From contig CAYMEW010000016.1 in assembly GCA_964389755.1 (NCBI GenBank), positions 20,993 to 84,992 on the forward strand: DNA of 64,000 nucleotides, written 5' to 3'. This DNA is from JBBSUQ01 sp964389755 (GTDB lineage Bacteria; Bacteroidota; Bacteroidia; Flavobacteriales_D; Crocinitomicaceae). Below are positions 16,965-23,519 of this stretch, piece by piece. The notes under the pieces are model-generated. The model was not told where the DNA came from, did no database searches, and saw nothing but the letters and a program-made list of their open reading frames with translations. The number at the start of each line of letters is the position of its first letter. Within the stretch, counting starts at the first letter, position 1. The translations under genes were made by a program, and so were the position numbers.

Positions 16965-17737
16965 TCCATCCGCTCGCGTATATCTCCGAAAAGTCAACGC
17001 TTGCAAAGAGTGTGATCGTTGACCCTTTTTCGACCATTCACGAAGATGTTGTGATCGGTGAGAACACGCGCATTCACTCGCATGTAACACTCTACCCGGG
17101 AACCCGGATAGGTGCAAATTGCGAGATCTTTCCTGGCGCCGTGATCGGCGTAATTCCGCAGGATCTTAAGTTCGACGGGGAGTATACGACCGTTGAGATC
17201 GGTGATAATACGAAGATCCGGGAATGCGTGACCATTCACCGCGGAACGAAGGATCGCTGGAAGACCGTGATCGGCTCTAATTGCCTTTTGATGACCTATG
17301 TACACGTGGCGCACGACTGCCAGATCGGTGATAATGTGATACTGGCAAGCTATTGCGGACTTTCAGGTCACGTACGCATCGATGATTACGCCATCCTCGA
17401 GGGAAAAGTCGCGGCACAGCAATTCGTGCACGTGGGTGCGCATACCTTTGTGGGCGGTGCTTCGCTCATTCGCAAGGATATTCCGCCTTACATCAAGGCA
17501 GCACGCGAACCCCTTACCTTCGCCGGGGTCAATTCCGTGGGTTTGCGCCGGCGCGGCATGAGCGATGAGTTTGTTCGTGCGGTGGAAGACATTTACCGGA
17601 TTATCTACGTTCAGAATAATAATATCACGAAAGGCCTTGAAATGGTCCGTGAACAAATTCCGGAATCACCTGTTCGGAATGAAATACTGGATTTTATCCA
17701 GGGTTCTGATAAAGGAGTGATCCGCGGTATGATCTGA
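16961..17737 (+). CDS. lpxA: Acyl-ACP:UDP-N-acetylglucosamine O-acyltransferase
   Basis: This 258-residue left-handed beta-helix enzyme performs the first acylation of UDP-GlcNAc in lipid A synthesis. Hexapeptide repeats fill residues 1-190; the catalytic His is in YVHVAHDCQIGDN, and the C-terminal helices start at VNSVGLRRRGMS. It overlaps the lpxC/fabZ end by four bases, and its stop shares a base with the start of the next gene (TGATG), an Rrf2 regulator, which is not the usual neighbour. Confidence 0.96.
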   Translation: MIHPLAYISEKSTLAKSVIVDPFSTIHEDVVIGENTRIHSHVTLYPGTRIGANCEIFPGAVIGVIPQDLKFDGEYTTVEIGDNTKIRECVTIHRGTKDRWKTVIGSNCLLMTYVHVAHDCQIGDNVILASYCGLSGHVRIDDYAILEGKVAAQQFVHVGAHTFVGGASLIRKDIPPYIKAAREPLTFAGVNSVGLRRRGMSDEFVRAVEDIYRIIYVQNNNITKGLEMVREQIPESPVRNEILDFIQGSDKGVIRGMI

Positions 17738-18168
17738 TGCTCTCAAAGAAAACGAAATATGCCATTCATGCACTGACGTTTCTGGCCAGGAAGGATCCGA
17801 GCGTTCCGACATTAATTGCCGAGATCTCCGAAAAAGCCGTGATACCCAGAAAATTTCTCGAATCTATTTTGCTCGAACTTAAAAAAGCGGGGATCCTGTA
17901 TTCGAAAATGGGGAAGGGCGGAGGTTACTTTCTGCTGAAAGATCCTGCCGAAATTACCATGGCGACCATCGTGCGGATGTTTAACGGCCCGATTGCCATG
18001 CTGCCCTGCGTGAGTCTGAATTATTACCGTGCCTGCGAAGACTGCGTGGATGAACGAAGCTGCGGGTTGCATTATGTCATGACACAAGTGCGTGACGAAA
18101 CGCTGAAAGTGCTCGAAAACAAGTCGATTCGGGATATTCTGACCGAAGAAGATAATCACAATTCATAA
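17737..18168 (+). CDS. Rrf2 family transcriptional regulator
   Basis: This 143-residue protein has the Rrf2 winged helix (MLSKKTKYAIHALTFLAR, IPRKFLESILLELKKAG, wing KGGGYFLLKDP) and the cysteine-rich loop PCVSLNYYRACEDCVDERSC with Cys91, 100, 103 and 109. In IscR, NsrR and relatives cysteines of this loop bind an iron-sulfur cluster; the spacing here differs from IscR, so cluster binding is possible but unproved. A CymR-like role in cysteine metabolism is an alternative. Its start overlaps the lpxA stop by one base and rlmD follows after 12 bases, so a regulator is embedded in the lipid A transcript. Confidence 0.9.
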   Translation: MLSKKTKYAIHALTFLARKDPSVPTLIAEISEKAVIPRKFLESILLELKKAGILYSKMGKGGGYFLLKDPAEITMATIVRMFNGPIAMLPCVSLNYYRACEDCVDERSCGLHYVMTQVRDETLKVLENKSIRDILTEEDNHNS

Positions 18169-18180
18169 AATAAGAAGAAC

Positions 18181-19611
18181 GTGTTTCACAGAGGAGAAAT
18201 AGTGGACCTGAGTATCTCCGATTACGCCTTTGGCGGAAGGGGAATTTGCAAAGTGCCGATGGAAGAGGGCGGAGCCTACGTCGTGTTCGTGGACAATGCT
18301 TTTCCGGGACAAAAGGTGCGTACGAAAATTGAAAAGAAAAAGAAAAAGTATGCCGAAGGCAAGTTACTCGAAGTACTTGAGCGCTCTCCGCAGGAGGTGA
18401 TCGGTGATTTCCAGGAAATATCCGGTGCGCCCTACATTCACGTTCCGGTGGAACTGCAGGAATCACTTAAAAAAACGGCCACGCTGGAAGTATATCGCAG
18501 GCTCGGAGGCATTCAGAACGCTACCGAACTGTTCGACGAACTCATCTCCTCTCCGCAACATTACTTTTACCGCAATAAAATGGAGTACAGCTTTTCCTGT
18601 ATCGAACACGACCTCGAAACGGGAGAAGAACTCGATGATGCTTTTGCGCTCGGTTTCAAACGACGCGGAACCTGGTGGAAGGTCGAAAGCCTAAACCGGC
18701 CAAGCGGTTTGTTCGATAAAGCGTTCGAAACGAAGTTGCGGGAGATTCGCGAATACCTGCATGCGACAGGCCTGAAAGCCTGGCATCCACCTGGAAAACA
18801 CGGGTTTTTCAGGCACATCGTGGTCCGGAAATCATTTCACGAAGATAAATTGCTCATCAACCTCGTTACTTCTTCGGAAGGTCTGGAGGACTTCGATGTG
18901 CAAGCCTTCGGCGAAAAGCTGCAGGAATTGCTCCCGGGACGAATTGCCGGTTTTCAGCATACGATCAACGACAATGTGGCCGACCGTGCGAAAATCGAAA
19001 ACGGGACCTGTACACTCGTGTTCGGGCAACCCAAAGTGATCGAAAAACTGTCCGGCCTCGAGTTCGAGATCAGCATGGAGAGCTTTTTCCAGACCAACCC
19101 CGCAAGTGCCGAAAGGCTGTACGACAAAGCACTCGATTACGTGTTTGAAGCAAGCTTTGAACCGGGTGAAGTCGTTATGGATCTTTTTTGCGGAACCGGA
19201 ACGATCGGGCAACTGCTTTCAAAGCGCGCAGGAGACGTTCGGATCGTCGGGGTGGACATTGTTCCCGAAGCGATCGAAGATGCACGCCTGAACGCCCGCA
19301 GGAACGGAATTGATAACGTCGAATTTCACGCCGCTGATGTCGGGAAATTTCTCCTGGAATATCCGCAGTACACCGGGAAGATCAAAACGATCGTACTGGA
19401 TCCGCCGAGAGCCGGGATCGCTCCGAAAACCTTGCGCAAGATCATGGCGCTCGGGGCGCAGAACATTGTATATATTTCCTGTAACCCGGCAACCCAGGCA
19501 CGAGATGCCAATGAACTGATCGCTTCGGGCTACACGCTTGAAAAACTTTCACTGGTAGACCAGTTTCCGCACACCGGACACATTGAAGCCATTGCGCGCT
19601 TCACGAAATAA
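18181..19611 (+). CDS. rlmD: 23S rRNA (uracil-C5)-methyltransferase RlmD/TrmA family, lacking Fe-S cysteines
   Basis: This 476-residue protein has an N-terminal TRAM domain (about 1-62), a middle domain, and a SAM-dependent methyltransferase domain with VMDLFCGTGTIG, the LDPPRAG motif and the catalytic cysteine in YISCNPATQARD. That is the RlmD (U1939) family pattern. The segment that normally holds three cluster cysteines (CPHFG-C-GGC type) reads EISGAPYIHVPVELQ at about residues 78-92, and the fourth (in ECP) is also absent (WKVESLNRPSG), so it should have no [4Fe-4S] cluster. The start is GTG. The target base is inferred from the family. Confidence 0.88.
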   Translation: MFHRGEIVDLSISDYAFGGRGICKVPMEEGGAYVVFVDNAFPGQKVRTKIEKKKKKYAEGKLLEVLERSPQEVIGDFQEISGAPYIHVPVELQESLKKTATLEVYRRLGGIQNATELFDELISSPQHYFYRNKMEYSFSCIEHDLETGEELDDAFALGFKRRGTWWKVESLNRPSGLFDKAFETKLREIREYLHATGLKAWHPPGKHGFFRHIVVRKSFHEDKLLINLVTSSEGLEDFDVQAFGEKLQELLPGRIAGFQHTINDNVADRAKIENGTCTLVFGQPKVIEKLSGLEFEISMESFFQTNPASAERLYDKALDYVFEASFEPGEVVMDLFCGTGTIGQLLSKRAGDVRIVGVDIVPEAIEDARLNARRNGIDNVEFHAADVGKFLLEYPQYTGKIKTIVLDPPRAGIAPKTLRKIMALGAQNIVYISCNPATQARDANELIASGYTLEKLSLVDQFPHTGHIEAIARFTK

Positions 19612-19646
19612 TAGCCTTGTTTCGCCGGGCGTTCGGCGGAGATTCG

Positions 19647-19654
19647 TAAATTTG
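19647..19654 (+). promoter_or_regulatory. Predicted -7 promoter element of cinA
   Basis: TAAATTTG matches TAnnTTTG and gives a leader of about 17 bases before the cinA ATG. TTC rather than TTG stands near -33. A small CGCC/GGCG inverted repeat at 19623-19639 just upstream may help end the rlmD transcript, but it has no T run. Confidence 0.5.
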
Positions 19655-19676
19655 ATAGCGATTTCAAAATACAAGT

Positions 19677-20936
19677 ATGCAGGTTGAACTTATTTCAATT
19701 GGCGACGAACTGCTGATCGGTCAGACCATTAACACCAACGCGGCATGGCTTGGTAAAACATTCAGTGAACTCGGACTTCACGTGCAGGCTGCACATACGA
19801 TTGCCGATGACGAAACGGAAATACTTTCCACCCTTTCCCGAACCGTGAAACCCGGAACGCTCGTGGTCATTACCGGAGGCCTCGGACCGACCAAGGATGA
19901 CATTACCAAACACACGTTGTGTACCTTTTTCGGAACAAGTCTGGAACTGAACCAGGAAGTGCTCAAACACGTTAGCAGCTTTTTTGAAAAACGCGGACGT
20001 CCGATGCTCGAGTCCAATATCCGGCAGGCTGACTTCCCGAAAACGGCGGAAGTGCTACACAATGCACTCGGTACGGCACCGGGAATGTGGTTTGAACGCG
20101 ACGGTGCGATCGTGGTTTCCTTACCGGGAGTTCCTTACGAAATGAAAGGCATTATCGAGTCTGAAGTCATTCCGCGATTACTCAAACGCGTTGACACGAA
20201 TCCTGTCTTTTACAAAACGGTTCTGACCCAGGGAATCGGCGAATCATTCCTCGCGGAAAAAATGGCTGACTGGGAAAACCGGCTGCGCGGAGAGGGGCTT
20301 TCACTGGCTTATTTGCCTTCGCCCGGACAGGTAAAACTCCGCATTTCTTCGAAGGAGGGGCGTGCTTCCGAAAGTCGGATCGATGATTACATGCGTGAAC
20401 TCGGACAGCGCCTGCCGCAGTATGTATTCGGTCAGAATCTGGATACGCTTGCCTCGGTAATCGCAGGTATTTGTATTGAGAAAAAACTCACCCTCGGTAC
20501 TGTGGAAAGTTGTACGGCCGGCGGAATTGCCGCTGAAATTACCGCGATCCCGGGTTCAAGTGCTTATTTTTTAGGAGGACTGGTGACTTATAGCAACGAA
20601 CTGAAAAGTAAACTTGCCGGGGTAAATCCCGAAACCATCCGGATGCACGGCGCAGTGAGTCGTGAAACCGTTACCGAAATGTGTGAGAACGGTCGCAAAG
20701 TACTTGAAACCGATTATTGCATTGCCGTTTCCGGCGTTGCAGGCCCGGACGGCGGCTCGGAGATCAACCCGGTGGGGTCCGTATGGATTGGGATTGCAGG
20801 TCCAAACCGCACCTTTGTACGTAAATTTGTGTTCGGAGACGATCGTTCGCGAAATATCCGGATGACGATCGGTGCGGCACTGAATGTATTGCGTTGCGAG
20901 ATCCTGGGAATCGCTTTGGACAGCGGACGTCCTTAA
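19677..20936 (+). CDS. cinA: CinA family protein (competence/damage-inducible, NMN amidase domain)
   Basis: This 419-residue two-domain protein has an N-terminal MoaB-like domain (SIGDELLIGQTINTNA, VITGGLGPTKDD) and a C-terminal CinA/PncC domain (TVESCTAGGIAAEITAIPG, AVSGVAGPDGG). In characterised bacteria the two act as ADP-ribose pyrophosphatase and nicotinamide mononucleotide deamidase in NAD recycling. Length is standard and all the main motifs are intact. It stands alone between rlmD and the ribosomal protein operon, with its own promoter core. Confidence 0.95.
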   Translation: MQVELISIGDELLIGQTINTNAAWLGKTFSELGLHVQAAHTIADDETEILSTLSRTVKPGTLVVITGGLGPTKDDITKHTLCTFFGTSLELNQEVLKHVSSFFEKRGRPMLESNIRQADFPKTAEVLHNALGTAPGMWFERDGAIVVSLPGVPYEMKGIIESEVIPRLLKRVDTNPVFYKTVLTQGIGESFLAEKMADWENRLRGEGLSLAYLPSPGQVKLRISSKEGRASESRIDDYMRELGQRLPQYVFGQNLDTLASVIAGICIEKKLTLGTVESCTAGGIAAEITAIPGSSAYFLGGLVTYSNELKSKLAGVNPETIRMHGAVSRETVTEMCENGRKVLETDYCIAVSGVAGPDGGSEINPVGSVWIGIAGPNRTFVRKFVFGDDRSRNIRMTIGAALNVLRCEILGIALDSGRP

Positions 20937-21040
20937 GCGCGAACCTGCAGTTTCACTGAGCTTAGCCTGCATTTACAGTGCAAAAACAAAGCTTTTGAAC
21001 GATTCGCTTTCAAATGTTCCGGAAATCCGGATAAATAATG

Positions 21041-21048
21041 TAAATTTG
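21041..21048 (+). promoter_or_regulatory. Possible distal -7 promoter element upstream of rpmB
   Basis: TAAATTTG matches TAnnTTTG inside the 248-base gap between cinA and rpmB. A transcript from here would have a leader of about 130 bases that includes the inverted repeat at 21127-21169. No TTG box is present, so the site is tentative. Confidence 0.35.
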
Positions 21049-21120
21049 TACCCCGGAACGCCTAAGGAAGCAAATTAGTCCGATTGGAGCAAAATTCCCG
21101 GAAATATTCTTTCCGTATAC

Positions 21121-21151
21121 TTGCACAATTCTAAAAAAATGACTTCCTTTG
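21121..21151 (+). promoter_or_regulatory. Predicted proximal promoter of the rpmB operon
   Basis: TTG (21121-21123) and TTCCTTTG (21144-21151) are separated by 20 bases. The -7 element differs from TAnnTTTG at one base. Transcription would begin near 21157, giving a leader of about 28 bases. Confidence 0.55.
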
Positions 21152-21169
21152 CACCCGCTTTTTAGAATT
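21127..21169. repeat. Perfect 11-bp inverted repeat over the rpmB promoter
   Basis: AATTCTAAAAA (21127-21137) is matched by its exact reverse complement TTTTTAGAATT (21159-21169), with 21 bases between. The left arm lies in the -33/-7 spacer and the right arm at the predicted start of transcription, so the pair flanks the -7 element as an operator would. Confidence 0.7.
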
Positions 21170-21184
21170 AGGAAAAAAAATACT

Positions 21185-21421
21185 ATGTCACGAGTTTGTC
21201 AAATCACAGGTAAGTCGGTAATGACTGGGAACAACGTTTCTCACTCAAACCGTAAAACGAAACGAAAATTTTATCCGAACCTGGTTTCGAAGAAATTTTA
21301 CATTCCGGAAGAGGACCGGTACATCACATTGAAAGTGTCTACCGCAGCGTTGAGAACGATCAACAAGAAAGGAATTTCGGCGTGTTTGAAAGATGCTCGG
21401 GAAAAAGGTTATTTAAAGTAA
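21185..21421 (+). CDS. rpmB: 50S ribosomal protein L28
   Basis: This 78-residue protein starts MSRVCQITGKSVMTGNNVSH, the family hallmark, and ends with RTINKKGISACLKDAREKG. It is a structural protein of the large subunit. The ATG at 21185 is the conserved start; an upstream in-frame ATG would add 12 residues lying on top of the promoter region. It leads the operon rpmB-rpmG-DUF4295, the usual order in Bacteroidota. Confidence 0.97.
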   Translation: MSRVCQITGKSVMTGNNVSHSNRKTKRKFYPNLVSKKFYIPEEDRYITLKVSTAALRTINKKGISACLKDAREKGYLK

Positions 21422-21475
21422 AAAATCCTGTTTCTATCCCGGTTTACCGGGCGATGGAATTATAAAAGTTAAGAA

Positions 21476-21664
21476 ATGGCAAAAAAGAGTAAAGGCAACA
21501 GAATCCAGGTAATCCTGGAATGCACAGAGCACAAAGAATCAGGTATGCCTGGTACTTCTCGTTACATTACGACCAAAAACCGTAAGAACACTCCGGAGCG
21601 TATGGAGATTAAAAAGTTCAACCCGGTATTGAAACGTTATACTGTTCATAAAGAAATTAAATAA
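21476..21664 (+). CDS. rpmG: 50S ribosomal protein L33
   Basis: This 62-residue L33 contains IQVILECTEHKESG and SRYITTKNRKNTPER. It has only one cysteine, so it is the zinc-independent form without the two CxxC pairs. It lies 54 bases after rpmB and nine bases before the DUF4295 gene. Confidence 0.97.
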   Translation: MAKKSKGNRIQVILECTEHKESGMPGTSRYITTKNRKNTPERMEIKKFNPVLKRYTVHKEIK

Positions 21665-21673
21665 GACTGAGTT

Positions 21674-21829
21674 ATGGCTAAGAAAGTAGTAGCATCCCTT
21701 CAGAAAGGTGGCGGAAAAGAGCACACAAAAGTGATTAAAATGGTTAAATCCGATAAATCAAGTGCTTTTTCTTTCAAAGAAGAAATCGTTCACAACGATA
21801 AGGTGAAAGAATGGTTTTCTAAAGCCTGA
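21674..21829 (+). CDS. DUF4295 small basic protein (bL38-type ribosomal protein)
   Basis: This 51-residue lysine-rich reading frame begins MAKKVVASLQKGGGKEHTKV and ends EWFSKA. It matches the DUF4295 family, restricted to Bacteroidota and always near rpmG. A cryo-EM study of the Flavobacterium johnsoniae ribosome reported an extra large-subunit protein named bL38; from memory I believe it is this family, but I cannot confirm that here. Position nine bases after rpmG and a strong terminator right after it support a ribosomal role. Confidence 0.85.
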   Translation: MAKKVVASLQKGGGKEHTKVIKMVKSDKSSAFSFKEEIVHNDKVKEWFSKA

Positions 21830-21858
21830 TTCACTTTTCTGAATTCGTGATATTTTTA

Positions 21859-21890
21859 AGCTTCCTGAATTAAGGAGGCTTTTCTTATTT
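21859..21890 (+). terminator. Terminator after the ribosomal protein operon
   Basis: An 8-bp stem AGCTTCCT / AGGAGGCT (one G-T pair, loop GAATTA) is followed by TTTTCTTATTT. It ends only ten bases before ftsY, so ftsY is expressed by read-through or from a promoter overlapping the terminator. Confidence 0.8.
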
Positions 21891-21899
21891 TTACATACT

Positions 21900-22853
21900 A
21901 TGGCATTATTCGGATTATTTTCCCGCGAAAAAAAAGAGACTCTCGATAAAGGACTCGAAAAAACACGGCAGAGTTTCCTGTCCAAAATGGCACGTGCACT
22001 CGTCGGGAAGTCGACTGTGGACGATGAAGTGCTCGACAGCCTCGAAGAAACGCTGATTACCTCCGATGTGGGTGTAAACACGACCCTCCGGATCATCGAA
22101 CGCATCGAGGAACGGGTGTCGCGAGACAAAGTCATGAACACTTCCGAACTAAATGCGATCCTGCGTGAGGAAATTGCCGCACTGCTGGACGAAAATAATG
22201 CGACAGCCAACGTTGATTTTAACTTTGAACGCAAGAACGATACGCCTTACGTGATCATGGTGGTGGGCGTAAACGGAGTCGGTAAAACCACGACGATTGG
22301 TAAACTCGCTCACCAGTTTAAGAAAAGCGGTAAAAAAGTAGTGCTTGGTGCAGCGGATACCTTCCGGGCTGCGGCCGTGGATCAACTGATCATCTGGTCG
22401 GAACGCGTGGGTGTGCCGATCGTGCAACAGGGAATGGGTGCTGACCCCGCCTCGGTTGCTTTTGATACCCTGCAGTCGGCCGTAGCTCAAAATGCGGACG
22501 TAGTGATCATCGACACGGCCGGGCGCCTTCACAACAAGGTGAACCTCATGAACGAACTCAGCAAGATCCGTCGCGTGATGGAAAAAGTAATTCCCGATGC
22601 ACCGCACGAAGTATTGCTCGTACTCGACGGTTCTACCGGTCAGAATGCATACGAACAGGCTAAACAGTTTTCGCTTGCAACCAGTATCAATGCGCTGGCC
22701 ATCACAAAACTCGACGGAACGGCAAAAGGTGGGGTGGTCATCGGTATTTCCGACCAAATGAAGATCCCTGTAAAATACATCGGCGTGGGAGAGGGAATGG
22801 AAGATCTCCAGGTCTTTAACAAAACCGAATTCGTCGACTCACTGTTCAATTAA
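21900..22853 (+). CDS. ftsY: Signal recognition particle receptor FtsY
   Basis: This 317-residue SRP GTPase has the helical N domain (about 20-95) and the G domain with GVNGVGKTTTIGKL, DTFRAAAVDQL, DTAGRLHNK, TKLDGTAKGG and the closing GVGEGMEDLQVF. It docks ribosome-SRP complexes to the membrane for co-translational insertion. The acidic A domain seen in E. coli is missing, as in other Bacteroidota. It follows the rpmB-rpmG-DUF4295 operon across a terminator. Confidence 0.97.
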   Translation: MALFGLFSREKKETLDKGLEKTRQSFLSKMARALVGKSTVDDEVLDSLEETLITSDVGVNTTLRIIERIEERVSRDKVMNTSELNAILREEIAALLDENNATANVDFNFERKNDTPYVIMVVGVNGVGKTTTIGKLAHQFKKSGKKVVLGAADTFRAAAVDQLIIWSERVGVPIVQQGMGADPASVAFDTLQSAVAQNADVVIIDTAGRLHNKVNLMNELSKIRRVMEKVIPDAPHEVLLVLDGSTGQNAYEQAKQFSLATSINALAITKLDGTAKGGVVIGISDQMKIPVKYIGVGEGMEDLQVFNKTEFVDSLFN

Positions 22854-22924
22854 CCAGGATTTTACCGAAACGAAATACCCGGATAATCCGTAGATTTACA
22901 CCTGAATTTTTTAACTGAAAAAGC

Positions 22925-23302
22925 ATGGAAACTCAGGAAACACCAATCAGCACCGGGAATGTGCCCTTTGAAAAGACAATCGGCATTCTCGCTTACTGCA
23001 CGCTCATCGGATGGATCATTGCCCTGGTGATGAACTCTGAAAAACAGGGAGAAGAAAAACGCTACAATGCCTTTCACATTCGGCAGATGCTCGGACTTTT
23101 CATTTTTGCCTTCGGTCTTTATGTCGTTATGACAGCCATGGTATTTATCTTCGTTCCCGTCGTATTTCTGTTTCAGCTCGTGTGGCTCGGATTTTTCGTG
23201 CTCTGGCTGTTAGGTCTTATAGCAGCCGTAAACGGACAGCGCAAACCGATTCCGGTGATCGGACAAACTGTTGAAAATATGCTCGGCACGGCATTCGAAT
23301 AA
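22925..23302 (+). CDS. Small membrane protein, DUF4870/Tic20-like
   Basis: This 125-residue protein has three to four hydrophobic helices (about 21-38, 57-78, 82-104) and the FHIRQMLGLFIF motif (after NAF) typical of the DUF4870-type family, sometimes annotated as import component for a distant likeness to Tic20. No transport activity is established. The leader upstream has a near-consensus -7 (TAGATTTA at 22891). A strong terminator follows, so it is a single-gene unit. Confidence 0.75.
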   Translation: METQETPISTGNVPFEKTIGILAYCTLIGWIIALVMNSEKQGEEKRYNAFHIRQMLGLFIFAFGLYVVMTAMVFIFVPVVFLFQLVWLGFFVLWLLGLIAAVNGQRKPIPVIGQTVENMLGTAFE

Positions 23303-23324
23303 ATTTCATCTAACGTATTGATTA

Positions 23325-23358
23325 AAAGCTGTCGGCTCATTCCCGGACAGCTTTTTTT
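23325..23358 (+). terminator. Rho-independent terminator
   Basis: A 9-bp stem AAAGCTGTC / GACAGCTTT is followed by seven T residues, 22 bases after the DUF4870-like gene. Confidence 0.9.
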
Positions 23359-23370
23359 GCGCATATTTTT

Positions 23371-23400
23371 TTGCGTGAACTGAATTATATGCTACCTTTA
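23371..23400 (+). promoter_or_regulatory. Predicted promoter of the M43 metalloprotease gene
   Basis: TTG (23371-23373), 19 bases, then TACCTTTA (23393-23400): one mismatch to TTG-N19-TAnnTTTG. The start of transcription near 23406 gives a leader of about 113 bases, unusually long here, with a GC-rich CCGGTTTAACCGG palindrome at 23459-23471. Confidence 0.55.
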
Positions 23401-23519
23401 AGTCGCTAAATTAAACTCAAAAACGTTAGATTATGTTGTGTATCCGTGTTACGTAAAGCCGGTTTAACCGGACAGACCTGCCCTTCAACACATTGTTTAC
23501 TTCTACTATTATCTTAATT

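Noticed and set aside
20937..21120. Search for a tRNA or structured RNA in the cinA-rpmB gap
   Set aside because: No cloverleaf, T-loop GTTCRA sequence or CCA end was found; only weak short palindromes such as TCCGGA pairs.
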